NCBI GenBank assembly: GCA_964343305.1
Contig: CAYFJO010000111.1
Coordinates: 1 to 27,147 of the forward strand
Direction: 5' to 3'
DNA length: 27,147 nt
From: CAYFJO01 sp964343305
Lineage (GTDB): Bacteria; Planctomycetota; Planctomycetia; Pirellulales; Pirellulaceae
The position numbers were made by a program, and so were the translations under genes. Positions 1 through 8,246 of the stretch are shown piece by piece (positions within the stretch are counted from its first letter, which is position 1; each line of letters starts with the position of its first letter). Under the pieces are notes generated by a model, which saw nothing but the letters and a program-made list of their open reading frames with translations, was not told the origin of the DNA and ran no database searches.

Positions 1-20
1 ATTCACCCAACCAAACCACG

Positions 21-53
21 CGGCAGGTAAATCCTCATCTGCCGCTCGCCTTA
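21..53 (-). repeat. Dispersed repeat, left copy (inverted relative to right copy)
   Basis: Read on the minus strand, this 33-base stretch matches 27093-27125 on the plus strand at 29 of 33 positions, including an identical 18-base core AGGCGAGCGGCAGATGAG. The two copies therefore face each other across the whole window. No transposase or other mobility gene accompanies either copy. I read it as a short dispersed intergenic element; its function is unknown. Confidence 0.7.
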
Positions 54-121
54 CAGGAAAGCCAGGACCGCCGGATGATTCTCTTTTCTTTCATTGTTCG
101 CACGGCGTCCACGGCCTGGAA

Positions 122-415
122 GTGCCAGTTGTTGAGAAGAGTTTTGCCCGAATAGTCGAGCTGATCCAAGAACTTGGACCTGACCGCGTCCTATTCAAGC
201 ATGGACAACTGAGGGCAAGGGAAGTGTCGTTGTTGGGGAAGCTGACGAAACTCAAAGTTCTTCGACTTTATAGAATTCAAGTTCGTCAAGAGGATTTGGC
301 AAACCTGAAGGAGATGCTTCTCCTGACGCGTGTTTCTTGTGGAGATTCCTTGGACAACATGAATGGGCCTCGAGTCGTCCTCGATTGCTCAGGCGGGTTT
401 CCGATATCTCGGTAG
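122..415 (+). CDS. Possible leucine-rich-repeat-like fragment, hypothetical
   Basis: A 97-residue open frame with a GTG start. Its middle (about residues 38-75) has spaced leucines, with LGKLTKLKVLRLYRIQV followed by EDLANLKEM, which resembles one or two leucine-rich repeats of the kind common in planctomycete proteins. The same frame stays open upstream to base 2, but that part passes through the dispersed repeat at 21-53, so it is probably not coding there. The C-terminal 20 residues look unstructured. It could be the 3' end of a decayed LRR gene or a chance frame. No promoter or ribosome site decides the start, and I assign no function. Confidence 0.35.
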   Translation: MPVVEKSFARIVELIQELGPDRVLFKHGQLRAREVSLLGKLTKLKVLRLYRIQVRQEDLANLKEMLLLTRVSCGDSLDNMNGPRVVLDCSGGFPISR

Positions 416-505
416 AAAAGCCGAGAACACTCTTTAGCCGCTGTCAAGATTGGATCCTTTCATCGCCTCAAATTAGGCCATCACAAAGTGGGACGGCTGA
501 ACCAC

Positions 506-1672
506 TCATTCGCTCAAGTCCAATTTGTCCAACCGCTTCACAATCGGGATCGCCTTGGCGGCCAGCTCGGCGGCTCGTTTGGCTGCTGCCTCTCTTGCGC
601 GGGCTTGCGCCTCGGCAAGTCGCTTTCTTGACTCGGCATCAGATTGTGCAAGCGTCTCGGCGTTGAGCGTTTTGAAGGACAGCTTGACGGGAATCTTTCC
701 GACTCCCGAACTGGTTGCCACGTCCATTGTCGCGGAAAAATCGAGAGACTGCGGGATGCCCTGACGTTTATCGAATTTAAACGTTCCCGATCCATTGACA
801 TGCATGTACGGCCTATCAGAGTCTTCGCCGCTCATCGTGATCAATTCGAGTTTCTTCTGGATGTCCACGATGTCGCCCGATGTCCTCGATAGTTTAAAAG
901 TCGTCACTTCGATCGCCGGGTGCATCCGGGTCGCGGATAGCGTCTGTGATTGTGGTCGCGATCCGAACCGATTTCGACCGAATCGCGAATAGGGAGAATA
1001 GGGATTGGATGTTGGTGCGGTGGGAATCGTCACCGTTTTGGTTTCAGGGATGACCGTGACCCGTGCGGATCGCCAATCGTTGGACTCGTCATCAGAAAGC
1101 GGTTGCAAACCAACCATGGCGACTAGACCAAGATGACCGGGCAAGTTCTTGTCGCCGCTGCAATAAGAAACTTCGCCCGTCGAATCGACGAGCACAACGC
1201 CTTTTTCACTAGTGGAACCACGCGAGCGACGTGAACTGCCTGTCTTCTCGTATGTGGACCAACGACCATCGTATTGAATCACCTTCTTCTCGGCGATTCC
1301 GATTCCGCCCGGTCCCATTGTCACCTTGATCAGCCCGACCAACTTGGTGACGTTTTCGGCAAGGTCGGGACCCGACAACACCTGGTCGGCACTGTTTGCC
1401 AGCGCGAACTTGAGTTGATAGCGATCCATCAGTTTTCGGACGTCGTTCGAAGTGACGGCGAAACTCATGACGTGGCCTTTTTCGTTCATCAGCGGACCGC
1501 CACTGTTTCCGGGATTCACCGTCACGTCCAGCTCAAATACCTTGCTGCCTTCTTGTTCGTTGATTCCCGACACCGTGCCGCGCGTGATTCTGATGCTCTC
1601 ACCCAACTGGTCGGTTAACGGAAAACCAAACGCGCGAAATTCCTCGGCCAAGCGAACTTGATCGGAGTGTAG
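506..1672 (-). pseudogene. Trypsin-like serine protease, 5'-truncated
   Basis: The frame encodes the C-terminal part of an S1/HtrA-like protease. A strand rich in FGFPL and RGTVSGI leads to the catalytic serine motif NPGNSGGPL, which is followed by a long unknown region and an Ala/Arg/Glu-rich helical tail (residues about 335-370). The catalytic His and Asp that should precede the serine are missing. Upstream the frame runs back unbroken to the TAG stop of the solute-binding protein gene (1673-1675), in the same frame, and recognisable protease sequence begins only about three codons after that stop. The first usable start is TTG at 1651. This looks like a gene remnant joined to the end of its neighbour. 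It may still be translated by re-initiation, but a working triad is not encoded here. Confidence 0.7.
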
Positions 1673-2701
1673 CTAATTCAGGACTTTCTTCACGGTGTCG
1701 CGTGCTGCATCCCAATGCTTCGATGCTTCGCCAAAGTCGACGTTCATCCATTTTAGCGATGTGTCATTCGGCTTAACGCGTGGTTCAATTTTGACGCGAG
1801 GATTGACGGGGAACTGTGCGCTCTCTCCTTTGGCCAGACGCTCTTCGATCTCTGACTTGAGCAAATAGTCAACGAGTTTTCGTGCGGCCGAGGAGTTAGG
1901 ACTGCCTTTGATGATCCCAAGCGTGTTGGGAATGAAGGGAGTGCCGATTTCGTCTTCGCCTTGATCAGGATAAACGATCGCGACTTTTGCGCCCTTATCT
2001 TTCTCGATGATCGCGTCATCGGTGTCGGTGATTCCAAACGCATAGCGGCGAGCGGCGACGTCTTGGGCGACTTGCTTGTTGCCGGAGACGATGGCTGCAT
2101 TTGCCTTTAGTTTCTCAAAGAACTCGGTTGCCTTCCTGTCACCTAGATGAGTGAATAGAATCGCAGCGTGGCTGGCCGTGGTGCCGAACATTGGCTTGGC
2201 GACGGCGACTTTGTTCTTCCACTTTTCGTCGACCAGATCATGGATCGAACCAGGCCAGTCGGCTTCGTCGGGCAGAACTTCGGTGTTGATGATGAACACG
2301 CGGGCGCGGGCGGCGAAACCGTGCCAGTGGCCGTCGGGGCATTTGTAATTCGTCGGGAAATCGTTGGCGGATGGCGATACATATTTGTCCAGCAGTCCCT
2401 TTTCTTGCAGTCGCAACGTGTGCAAGATTTCGTTGTTCCAAAAGACGTCGCAACGCGGACGCTTTCGTTCTTGAATGATGCGTTCGGCCAGACCGACCGT
2501 TTTGTTTGACTCGACGTCGTAAACCGGCAGCACCGTGATGCCGGTTTGTTTTTCAAATTCGTCCAGGATCGGCTCGGAGAATTCGCGATCCAGCGCGCAG
2601 TAGACAACCACTTGTGGACCGTCGGCGCTCCAGCATCCGGCGGAGGCCAGCGGAACAAGAATGACGAGTATCGCCAAAGTCAACTTGCTTCTTTGGTCCA
2701 T
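1673..2701 (-). CDS. Extracellular solute-binding lipoprotein, iron(III)-ABC-transporter type
   Basis: The protein has 342 residues. I chose the ATG at 2701 because it gives a clean lipoprotein signal: basic N-terminus, hydrophobic stretch, then SAGC with the lipidated cysteine at residue 23. A longer frame reaches 2818 but lacks these signals. The mature part begins with a strand and helix (VVVYCALDREFSEPILDEF) typical of family 1 / FbpA-like periplasmic binding proteins, followed by DVFWNNEILHTLRL and the late hinge strand NTLGIIKGSPN. It should capture a ligand outside the cytoplasmic membrane and pass it to an ABC permease. The paired C-terminal tyrosines of iron binders are not evident, so the ligand is open. 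Its start overlaps the upstream isomerase gene by 22 bases, indicating co-transcription. No permease or ATPase gene is nearby. Confidence 0.85.
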   Translation of the reverse strand: MDQRSKLTLAILVILVPLASAGCWSADGPQVVVYCALDREFSEPILDEFEKQTGITVLPVYDVESNKTVGLAERIIQERKRPRCDVFWNNEILHTLRLQEKGLLDKYVSPSANDFPTNYKCPDGHWHGFAARARVFIINTEVLPDEADWPGSIHDLVDEKWKNKVAVAKPMFGTTASHAAILFTHLGDRKATEFFEKLKANAAIVSGNKQVAQDVAARRYAFGITDTDDAIIEKDKGAKVAIVYPDQGEDEIGTPFIPNTLGIIKGSPNSSAARKLVDYLLKSEIEERLAKGESAQFPVNPRVKIEPRVKPNDTSLKWMNVDFGEASKHWDAARDTVKKVLN

Positions 2702-3576
2702 TGTTTGATCCAGTCGCGTAGTTGCGCGAAACCTTTGAGTAGTCCGTCGAGCGACTCGTTGAAATGTTCCAGGCACCACGGGCCGCGATATCCGGCGTCC
2801 CAGGCGACTCGGAAACACCGCTTGATGTCGTATCTCGGATGCTCGCCGTTGGGTCCCAATTGATATGCCTTGAAGTCGCAGGTTACCGCGTGCGGAAACG
2901 CCTTCTTCAATCCCTCGAAACGAACTTCGTTGGTCCAGTTGCCAGTGTCGGGCGCGGCGTCGAGACCTTGTGGCACTTTGGCCAGCACAGACGGAATCGC
3001 ATTCGGGTTGTTGCTGATCCAGCCGTTGTTTTCAATCAACAGGCTGATTCCCTTTGGTGCCGCGTAGTCGATCAGTTCTTTGTAACTGTCAGCCAACCGA
3101 TTCAGGTCGGGACGGCCGGAACCAGGAAGAGGTCGAACCCAACGGCAACCAAGTCGCTGGGCCACGTCAATCGTGCGGCGATACTCGGTCATTGCCTTTA
3201 CGCGCGTTGCTTTGTCGGGGCTGGCCATGTCCAAGCCACGCTGGTTCATCTTCAAATTGGTGATGATGCAACCGGCTTTCTCGGCACGCGTTCGCAGTTC
3301 ATCGATGTACGCGGGCTCGAACGACTCCAATGTGCGAGTCATCAGGTCGATGACGCGCATGTCCAACTCGTCGCGCATCATCACCGGCAAATCCAACATC
3401 CGCTGTTTGCCCTTTTGCGGCTTGAACGTGATGTGCTTCATGAACGAACCGGTCGTGATACCGATTTCGCCTTTCAAATCTTCCGCTGGCGTAGCGGGTC
3501 TTTCCGTCGCGCGAAGCTGAGAAACGAACGCAGCACCAAGCGTGGCCTTCATCGCGGTTCGTCGAGAGATGGTCAT
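2680..3576 (-). CDS. Secreted sugar phosphate isomerase/epimerase-like TIM-barrel protein
   Basis: The 298-residue protein starts at ATG 3576 with a Tat-like signal (SRRTAMKATLGAAF), so it probably folds with its metal before export. The remainder follows the xylose-isomerase-like TIM-barrel (AP-endonuclease 2 fold) family. Likely metal ligands are Glu182 (LLIENNGW), Asp210 (APDTGNW), Asp234 (VTCDFKAY) and Glu270 (WCLEHF), in the usual order. Members often act on inositols, keto-sugars or tagatose derivatives; the substrate cannot be read from sequence. It is the first gene of a minus-strand run and overlaps the solute-binding lipoprotein gene by 22 bases. No good Shine-Dalgarno precedes the ATG. 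The 119-base gap to the divergent hydrolase gene should hold both promoters. Confidence 0.85.
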   Translation of the reverse strand: MTISRRTAMKATLGAAFVSQLRATERPATPAEDLKGEIGITTGSFMKHITFKPQKGKQRMLDLPVMMRDELDMRVIDLMTRTLESFEPAYIDELRTRAEKAGCIITNLKMNQRGLDMASPDKATRVKAMTEYRRTIDVAQRLGCRWVRPLPGSGRPDLNRLADSYKELIDYAAPKGISLLIENNGWISNNPNAIPSVLAKVPQGLDAAPDTGNWTNEVRFEGLKKAFPHAVTCDFKAYQLGPNGEHPRYDIKRCFRVAWDAGYRGPWCLEHFNESLDGLLKGFAQLRDWIKQWTKEAS

Positions 3577-3695
3577 GTATTACTCGGCTTGTACAGTTTT
3601 TGCGAGACTTTGGTTCACGGATGTGGTTCAATATACGAGTTCGCCACCGAGCAGTTCAAGTAATCACCGTTTTAAATTGGTGCGGGAGTTCAGCG

Positions 3696-5007
3696 ATGAG
3701 AGCCATCCGATTCACGATCCTTGTTGTCGCGTGTGTCTTGTTTGCAAATTCTGTTGTCGCGGCGCAGCAAGAGGGGGATCAACCTCGTCGCAACAACGAT
3801 CGTGTGCTCGACAATCTCTTTCGATTGCCGCCGGGAGCCAAATTGACGGACGAGCAAAAGGAAAAGCTCGACGCACTGCGAAAAGAAAAAGGGCCAGAGC
3901 GTGTCGCAAAACTCGCCGAGCTTCAGAAAAAGATGCTCGCGATCTACACGCAAGAGCAACGCGATGCGCGACAGCAGGCGTTCCGAGCTGCTCGCGATGC
4001 CGGCAAAGACGCGCGTGAAGCACAAAAGGCCGGTAACGACGCCGTCGAACTCTCCAAGGAGCAACAGGTCGAGCTCGACAAGGCCAGACGTGAGCAACAA
4101 GGAATTTTGCTTGCCACGCGCAAAGACATCAATGCGATCCTGGGTCGAACGAATGATCGGCCGGCGCGTGGGCCACGGATCAAGCCGACCGAGGCCAACG
4201 TCAAGTACGGCCCTCACGAACGAAACGTGCTCGATTTTTGGAAATCGGAATCGGACAAACCGACACCCGTGTTGGTCTCAATTCATGGCGGCGGATTTCG
4301 TGGCGGCAACAAAAGCGTCGCCAGTTCATTGTTGCAGCAGTGTTTGGACGAAGGAATCTCCGTCGTTGCGATTACGTACCGTTTTTCACAACATGCAATC
4401 GCCCCGGCTTCGTTCACCGACTCCGCCCGCGCGATTCAATTTGTTCGGTCGAAGGCCAAGGAGTGGAACCTTGATCCCGAGCGATTCGCATCGACGGGTG
4501 GTTCGGCTGGTGCGGGCATTTCGTTGTGGCTGGGGTTTCACGACGACATGGCCGATCCGAACAACGACGATCCCGTCTCCGGCAGTCGACGCGCCTCTCG
4601 TGCATGTTCGTCAGCAACGGCCAGACGTCGTACGACCCGCGTTTCATTCGCGAGTTGTTCAAAGAAACAGATACTTACAAACACTCAGCGCTGGCCCAAT
4701 TGTACGGCGTCAATTTGAACGAACTCGACGATCTGCCGAAGGAAAAGTATGAACTGTTCGAAGAAGTTTCGGCTCTGCCGCACCTGACCAAAGATGATCC
4801 GCCGGTGATTCTTGTTTACAGCCGTTCGATTGACACACCAATCAATCCGTTGGAATTCATCACGCCAAGTTTGGGCAGGCGTTGAAAGAAAAGATGGACG
4901 AGCTTGGCATTGAATGCGAAGTGCATGCGGCAGGCAAACGACTGGGCGGCGAACGGCCAACGTCGACGTTTGAGTTCATGAAGCGTTGCTTTGGGTTGAC
5001 CGACTAG
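3696..5007 (+). pseudogene. Secreted alpha/beta hydrolase (esterase-like) with LTxxQ-type helical N-terminus, two frameshifts
   Basis: The ATG at 3696 follows a GGGAG site and starts a signal peptide (RFTILVVACVLFANSVVAA). Residues about 45-165 are charged and helical with two LTxxQ-like pieces (LTDEQKEKL, LSKEQQVEL), reminiscent of Spy/CpxP-type repeats. A carboxylesterase-like domain follows, with oxyanion motif HGGGF and nucleophile motif GGSAG. Near 4578-4580 the frame must shift to continue as STRLSCMFVSNGQTSYDPRF, and near 4850-4853 it must shift again to GIHHAKFGQALKEKMDELG, ending at TAG 5005-5007. Each shift is repaired by adding one base to a run (CC to CCC, GG to GGG). Either the gene is inactivated or the sequence carries two indel errors; as written the product stops at 4718 in a wrong-frame tail. 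Confidence 0.8.
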
Positions 5008-5106
5008 ACCGCGCTACCGCACGAACGCCGGTTTCTTCGTCCGATTCGCTCGGTTATTATGGGACGAATCTTTGAATCTTGGCACAAATCGTATGGAGAT
5101 GAGTTT

Positions 5107-7584
5107 ATGATTTCTCGTTCGCTCGTGTTCTTGGGGATCTTGGTTTTTGCGTGCAATCTCGGAAATGGAGCCGATTTTCAGAGCGAGTTTGACAACACTC
5201 CGGATCGAGTCTGGGTCGGGGCCGACTACTGGGCCAACCCGATGGAAGATTGGCGAATACACGATGGGCGGCTGGAATGTCTGAGCGGCGGTCCCGGGCG
5301 GAATGTTCATGTGCTGACACATGCCGTGGAGTCAGCTCAACATGATTTTTCCGTTCTCGCGGCATTTGAGCTGATCGCAGAGAGCAAGAAGGTTGGGTCA
5401 GTCGGGATTCGACTTGGCTCGAAGGACGAGATCGATGACTATCGAGCGGCGGCGTTGCGCGGCCGTGGACTGGATGTCGGTATCACGAGCGACGGCGTGC
5501 TGTTTCTCGGTAGAAAGGAGTTGAAGCTGGATGAGCCGGCCACGTCGGGCGAATTGCGTTTGATCGCGACGAAAAATGGTCCCGGCGGTTACGCGTTGAG
5601 TTTGCGTTTGCTGCGCGAGGACGGCAAGGTGCTTGCCAAGTTGGAAGACTCTGCGATTAAGTCTGACCAGGTGATTGGCGGAGTAGCGTTGATTCACAAC
5701 TCGCGCCAAACCGACGCCAAGATGGGACCACGATTCGCGTTCAAGTCGCTTCGCATGATTGGCAACAATATTACATCGTATCCCGATCGCGCCTTTGGGC
5801 CCATCTTGTGGGCAATGCACTCCCTGCATCACACTCCAAACGGACATGTTTTGAAATTGACGGCGCAAATGGCCCCGATCGACGATCCAGCCAGCATTGT
5901 GGTATTAACGATTCGCGGGAAAACCGTTGGCAGGACACAGATCGATCCGCTGTCGCGAACGGCAACCTTTCGGATTACGAAATGGGATGGCTCGGTGGAC
6001 ACGCCCTACCAGTTGTACTATCGGCTTCGTCGCAAAAAGGGGGTGAAACCTCACAAGTATGATGGAATGATTCGGCGTGATCCAACCGACAAGTCTTCCG
6101 TTTCCGTTGCGGGATTCACGGGCAATCAAGACTACGTTTTTCCGAACTTAGAGATTGCTGCCAACGTCGAGCGGCACGATCCCGATGTCCTTTTCTTTTC
6201 CGGCGACCAGATTTACGAAGGGGTTGGCGGCTATGGCATCATTCGCGAGCCGGTCGATCGGGCGGTGTTGAACTATTTGCGCAAGTGGTATCTGTGCGGC
6301 TGGGCGTTCGGCGATTTGATGCGCGATCGTGTGACGATTTGCCTGCCTGATGATCATGATGTTTATCAAGGCAACATCTGGGGTGAAGCGGGCATGAAAA
6401 TGCCGGAAGGCAAAACGACGTCCAGCGGTGGCGGCTATCGACAGCATCGCGACTTTGTCAATGCCGTACATCGTACGCAGTGTTCGCATCATCCCGACTT
6501 TTATGACCGCACGCCGATTAAACAAGACATCAGCGTGTTTTATGGACCGATGACGTACGGGGGCGTCAGCTTCGCAGTGATCGCCGATCGGCAGTTCAAG
6601 TCTGGTCCGGGCCATGTCGCCGACTGGCAAGGTCGAGCCGACCACGTGCGCGATCCGAAATACGACGTGAAGAAACTCGACAAGCCTGAACTGCAGTTGC
6701 TAGGCCGGCGTCAAGAAAAGTTCCTCAAAGAGTGGGTGCACGATTGGTATGGCGCGAATTTCAAGTGCGTGTTGTCGCAGACCATTTTTTGCAACTTGGC
6801 GAACTACCACGGCGGCAATCAGGCGTTCATTTTTGCCGATCTGGATTCGAATGGTTGGCCGCAGACGCCTCGCATTCGTGCGATCGAAATCATGCGAAAA
6901 GGTTTTGCGTTACACTACGCCGGCGATCAACATCTGGCGTCGATCGTGCACCACGGCACGGATGAGTTTGGCGATTCGGGCTGGTCGTTTTGTGTGCCGT
7001 CGATCGCGGCCGGCTATCCGCGCAGTTGGCGTCCGGATGAAGAAGGGCGCGCGGTCCACAATCGTGTCAACGGTCCAAACACGGGCGACTATCTCGATGC
7101 GTTTGGCAACAAGATGACCGTTTGGGCCGTTGGCAATCCAGCCGCCAAGAATCGCAAAGGTCGTGTCTTGACCGCACAGGATAAAGCCAGTGGCTACGGT
7201 CTCGTTCGATTCAATCACAAAGACCGCACGATCACGATGGAGTGCTGGCGATTGATTGCGGACGTGACAAAACCGGACGATCAGTTCAAAGGCTGGCCAA
7301 AGACGATCGATGTCACCGACAACTACGGCCGCAAAGCAGCCGCTTATTTGCCGACGATTCAAGTCCAAGGATCGGCGGACCCGGTTTTGCAAGTGATCGA
7401 CGAGAGGTCTGGCGAAATCGTTTATACGCTGCGAATTCACGGCAACAGGTTCAAGCCCAAAGTTTTTCGCCCCGGCAATTACACGGTCCGGTTGTCCACT
7501 GACGACGGTAAGAAAACGGAGCGAACGGGTATCAAGTCTGTGCCGGACGATGATCAGCAGACAATCAAAATAGAATTGCCGTGA
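5107..7584 (+). CDS. Secreted PhoD-like metallophosphatase (alkaline phosphatase D family)
   Basis: The protein has 825 residues from ATG 5107, preceded by GGAGAT and starting a signal peptide (MISRSLVFLGILVFACNLG). A frame begins 48 bases earlier but would bury this signal. Residues about 20-215 resemble a LamG/DUF1080-like beta domain. The phosphatase core follows, with metal motifs SGDQIY (about 365-370), DDHD (415-418) and HYAGDQH (603-609), which match the PhoD layout of a binuclear metal centre. The C-terminus (about 740-825) looks like a beta sandwich. Expected role: hydrolysis of phosphomono- or diesters outside the cytoplasm. The gene stands alone between the hydrolase and the hairpin pair at its own stop codon. 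The true substrate is unknown, because many planctomycete PhoD paralogues are uncharacterised. Confidence 0.88.
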   Translation: MISRSLVFLGILVFACNLGNGADFQSEFDNTPDRVWVGADYWANPMEDWRIHDGRLECLSGGPGRNVHVLTHAVESAQHDFSVLAAFELIAESKKVGSVGIRLGSKDEIDDYRAAALRGRGLDVGITSDGVLFLGRKELKLDEPATSGELRLIATKNGPGGYALSLRLLREDGKVLAKLEDSAIKSDQVIGGVALIHNSRQTDAKMGPRFAFKSLRMIGNNITSYPDRAFGPILWAMHSLHHTPNGHVLKLTAQMAPIDDPASIVVLTIRGKTVGRTQIDPLSRTATFRITKWDGSVDTPYQLYYRLRRKKGVKPHKYDGMIRRDPTDKSSVSVAGFTGNQDYVFPNLEIAANVERHDPDVLFFSGDQIYEGVGGYGIIREPVDRAVLNYLRKWYLCGWAFGDLMRDRVTICLPDDHDVYQGNIWGEAGMKMPEGKTTSSGGGYRQHRDFVNAVHRTQCSHHPDFYDRTPIKQDISVFYGPMTYGGVSFAVIADRQFKSGPGHVADWQGRADHVRDPKYDVKKLDKPELQLLGRRQEKFLKEWVHDWYGANFKCVLSQTIFCNLANYHGGNQAFIFADLDSNGWPQTPRIRAIEIMRKGFALHYAGDQHLASIVHHGTDEFGDSGWSFCVPSIAAGYPRSWRPDEEGRAVHNRVNGPNTGDYLDAFGNKMTVWAVGNPAAKNRKGRVLTAQDKASGYGLVRFNHKDRTITMECWRLIADVTKPDDQFKGWPKTIDVTDNYGRKAAAYLPTIQVQGSADPVLQVIDERSGEIVYTLRIHGNRFKPKVFRPGNYTVRLSTDDGKKTERTGIKSVPDDDQQTIKIELP

Positions 7585-7615
7585 ACTTCCGAAGTCTTCT
7601 TCGACTTCGGAAGTT
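7584..7615. repeat. Hairpin A: dyad-in-dyad intergenic palindrome
   Basis: A perfect 13-base inverted repeat (AACTTCCGAAGTC / GACTTCGGAAGTT) surrounds a 6-base loop. It begins on the last base of the PhoD-like gene's stop codon. Each arm is itself nearly palindromic. No T-tract follows, so it is not a textbook intrinsic terminator, though it sits where one would be. Confidence 0.85.
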
Positions 7616-7632
7616 TGAACCAAGATCAAAAT

Positions 7633-7658
7633 TTCCGAAGTTTCGGAAAACTTCGGAA
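7633..7658. repeat. Hairpin B: second copy of the same palindrome
   Basis: An 11-base perfect inverted repeat (TTCCGAAGTTT / AAACTTCGGAA) surrounds a CGGA tetraloop, 17 bases after hairpin A. The arms share the TTCCGAAGT core with copies A and D. The two hairpins in tandem separate the PhoD-like gene from the DUF3127 gene. Confidence 0.85.
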
Positions 7659-7764
7659 GTCAACCGACGGTGGCGGCTTGTTCGCGCGGGAACAAAATCC
7701 TAACATGACGGCATGAGCCCGCTTGATATTTGGGCGAACAAGTCATTGAGAAGGAAATCCAACC

Positions 7765-8148
7765 ATGAGCGACGCGACCGTCCGCGGCAAAGTGCATGTG
7801 ATCGAAGACACCAAGACGTTTGGCCAAAACAACTTTCGTAAACGCCTCGTCGTGCTGGAACAAGACGGCGGGCGATTTACGAACTACATCCCGATTGATT
7901 TTATTCACGAGGGTTGCGATTCCGTCGACGAATTGAGCGTTGGGGATGACGTCGAAATCGCCTACAAGTTGAGTGGCCGCAAGTGGCAGCGCGACGCCAA
8001 CAGCGAAGTCAAGTTCTTCCTGAACGCCGAAGCGACGTCGTTTGAAATCAAGCAAAAGTCCGGCGGTGGCGGTTCTGCGGCAGATGATCCGGTGGCCGAC
8101 GAATTTGGAGAACCACCTGCTGAAGGTGACGATGATGTGCCGTTTTAG
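7765..8148 (+). CDS. DUF3127 protein with SSB-like acidic C-terminal tail
   Basis: The protein has 127 residues from ATG 7765, with a GAGAAGGAA ribosome site about 10 bases upstream. Residues 1-95 are compact and beta-rich (VRGKVHVIEDTKTFGQNNFR, then VGDDVEIAYKLSGR), fitting the DUF3127 domain, a small OB-fold-like family. A Gly- and Ser-containing linker follows, then an acidic tail ending DDDVPF. That ending is very close to the DDDIPF tip of bacterial single-strand DNA-binding protein, which docks partner proteins. A role near single-stranded nucleic acid is therefore plausible but inferred. Ninety-eight bases separate it from the channel gene downstream; shared transcription is possible. 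Confidence 0.8.
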   Translation: MSDATVRGKVHVIEDTKTFGQNNFRKRLVVLEQDGGRFTNYIPIDFIHEGCDSVDELSVGDDVEIAYKLSGRKWQRDANSEVKFFLNAEATSFEIKQKSGGGGSAADDPVADEFGEPPAEGDDDVPF

Positions 8149-8246
8149 GCGTGCGGCGATTGAGAACTTACCTGGTAGGATGGCATTGGTGCCCGTCCCA
8201 TTGAACTGCGCGTCATTCGAAACGCGCGCCAACGAGTGAATCCACC

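Noticed and set aside
1673..1675. Possible selenocysteine or other recoding joining the binding protein to the protease part
   Set aside because: The in-frame stop is TAG, not TGA, so SelB-type recoding does not apply, and a complete C-terminus of the binding protein ends there.
2764..3663. Long plus-strand open frame of 299 codons opposite the isomerase gene
   Set aside because: It lies antisense to a well-supported gene, has no domain signal and reflects the GC-rich codon pattern of the other strand. The frames opposite cysD and the DUF1501 gene were dropped for the same reason.
4578..4853. Programmed frameshifting in the alpha/beta hydrolase
   Set aside because: No slippery heptamer with a downstream structure is apparent, and two separate shifts in one gene fit indels better.
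7584..7658. Classical rho-independent terminators
   Set aside because: The stems are strong but no run of T follows either hairpin, and related copies also occur in a leader position, so I list them as repeats.
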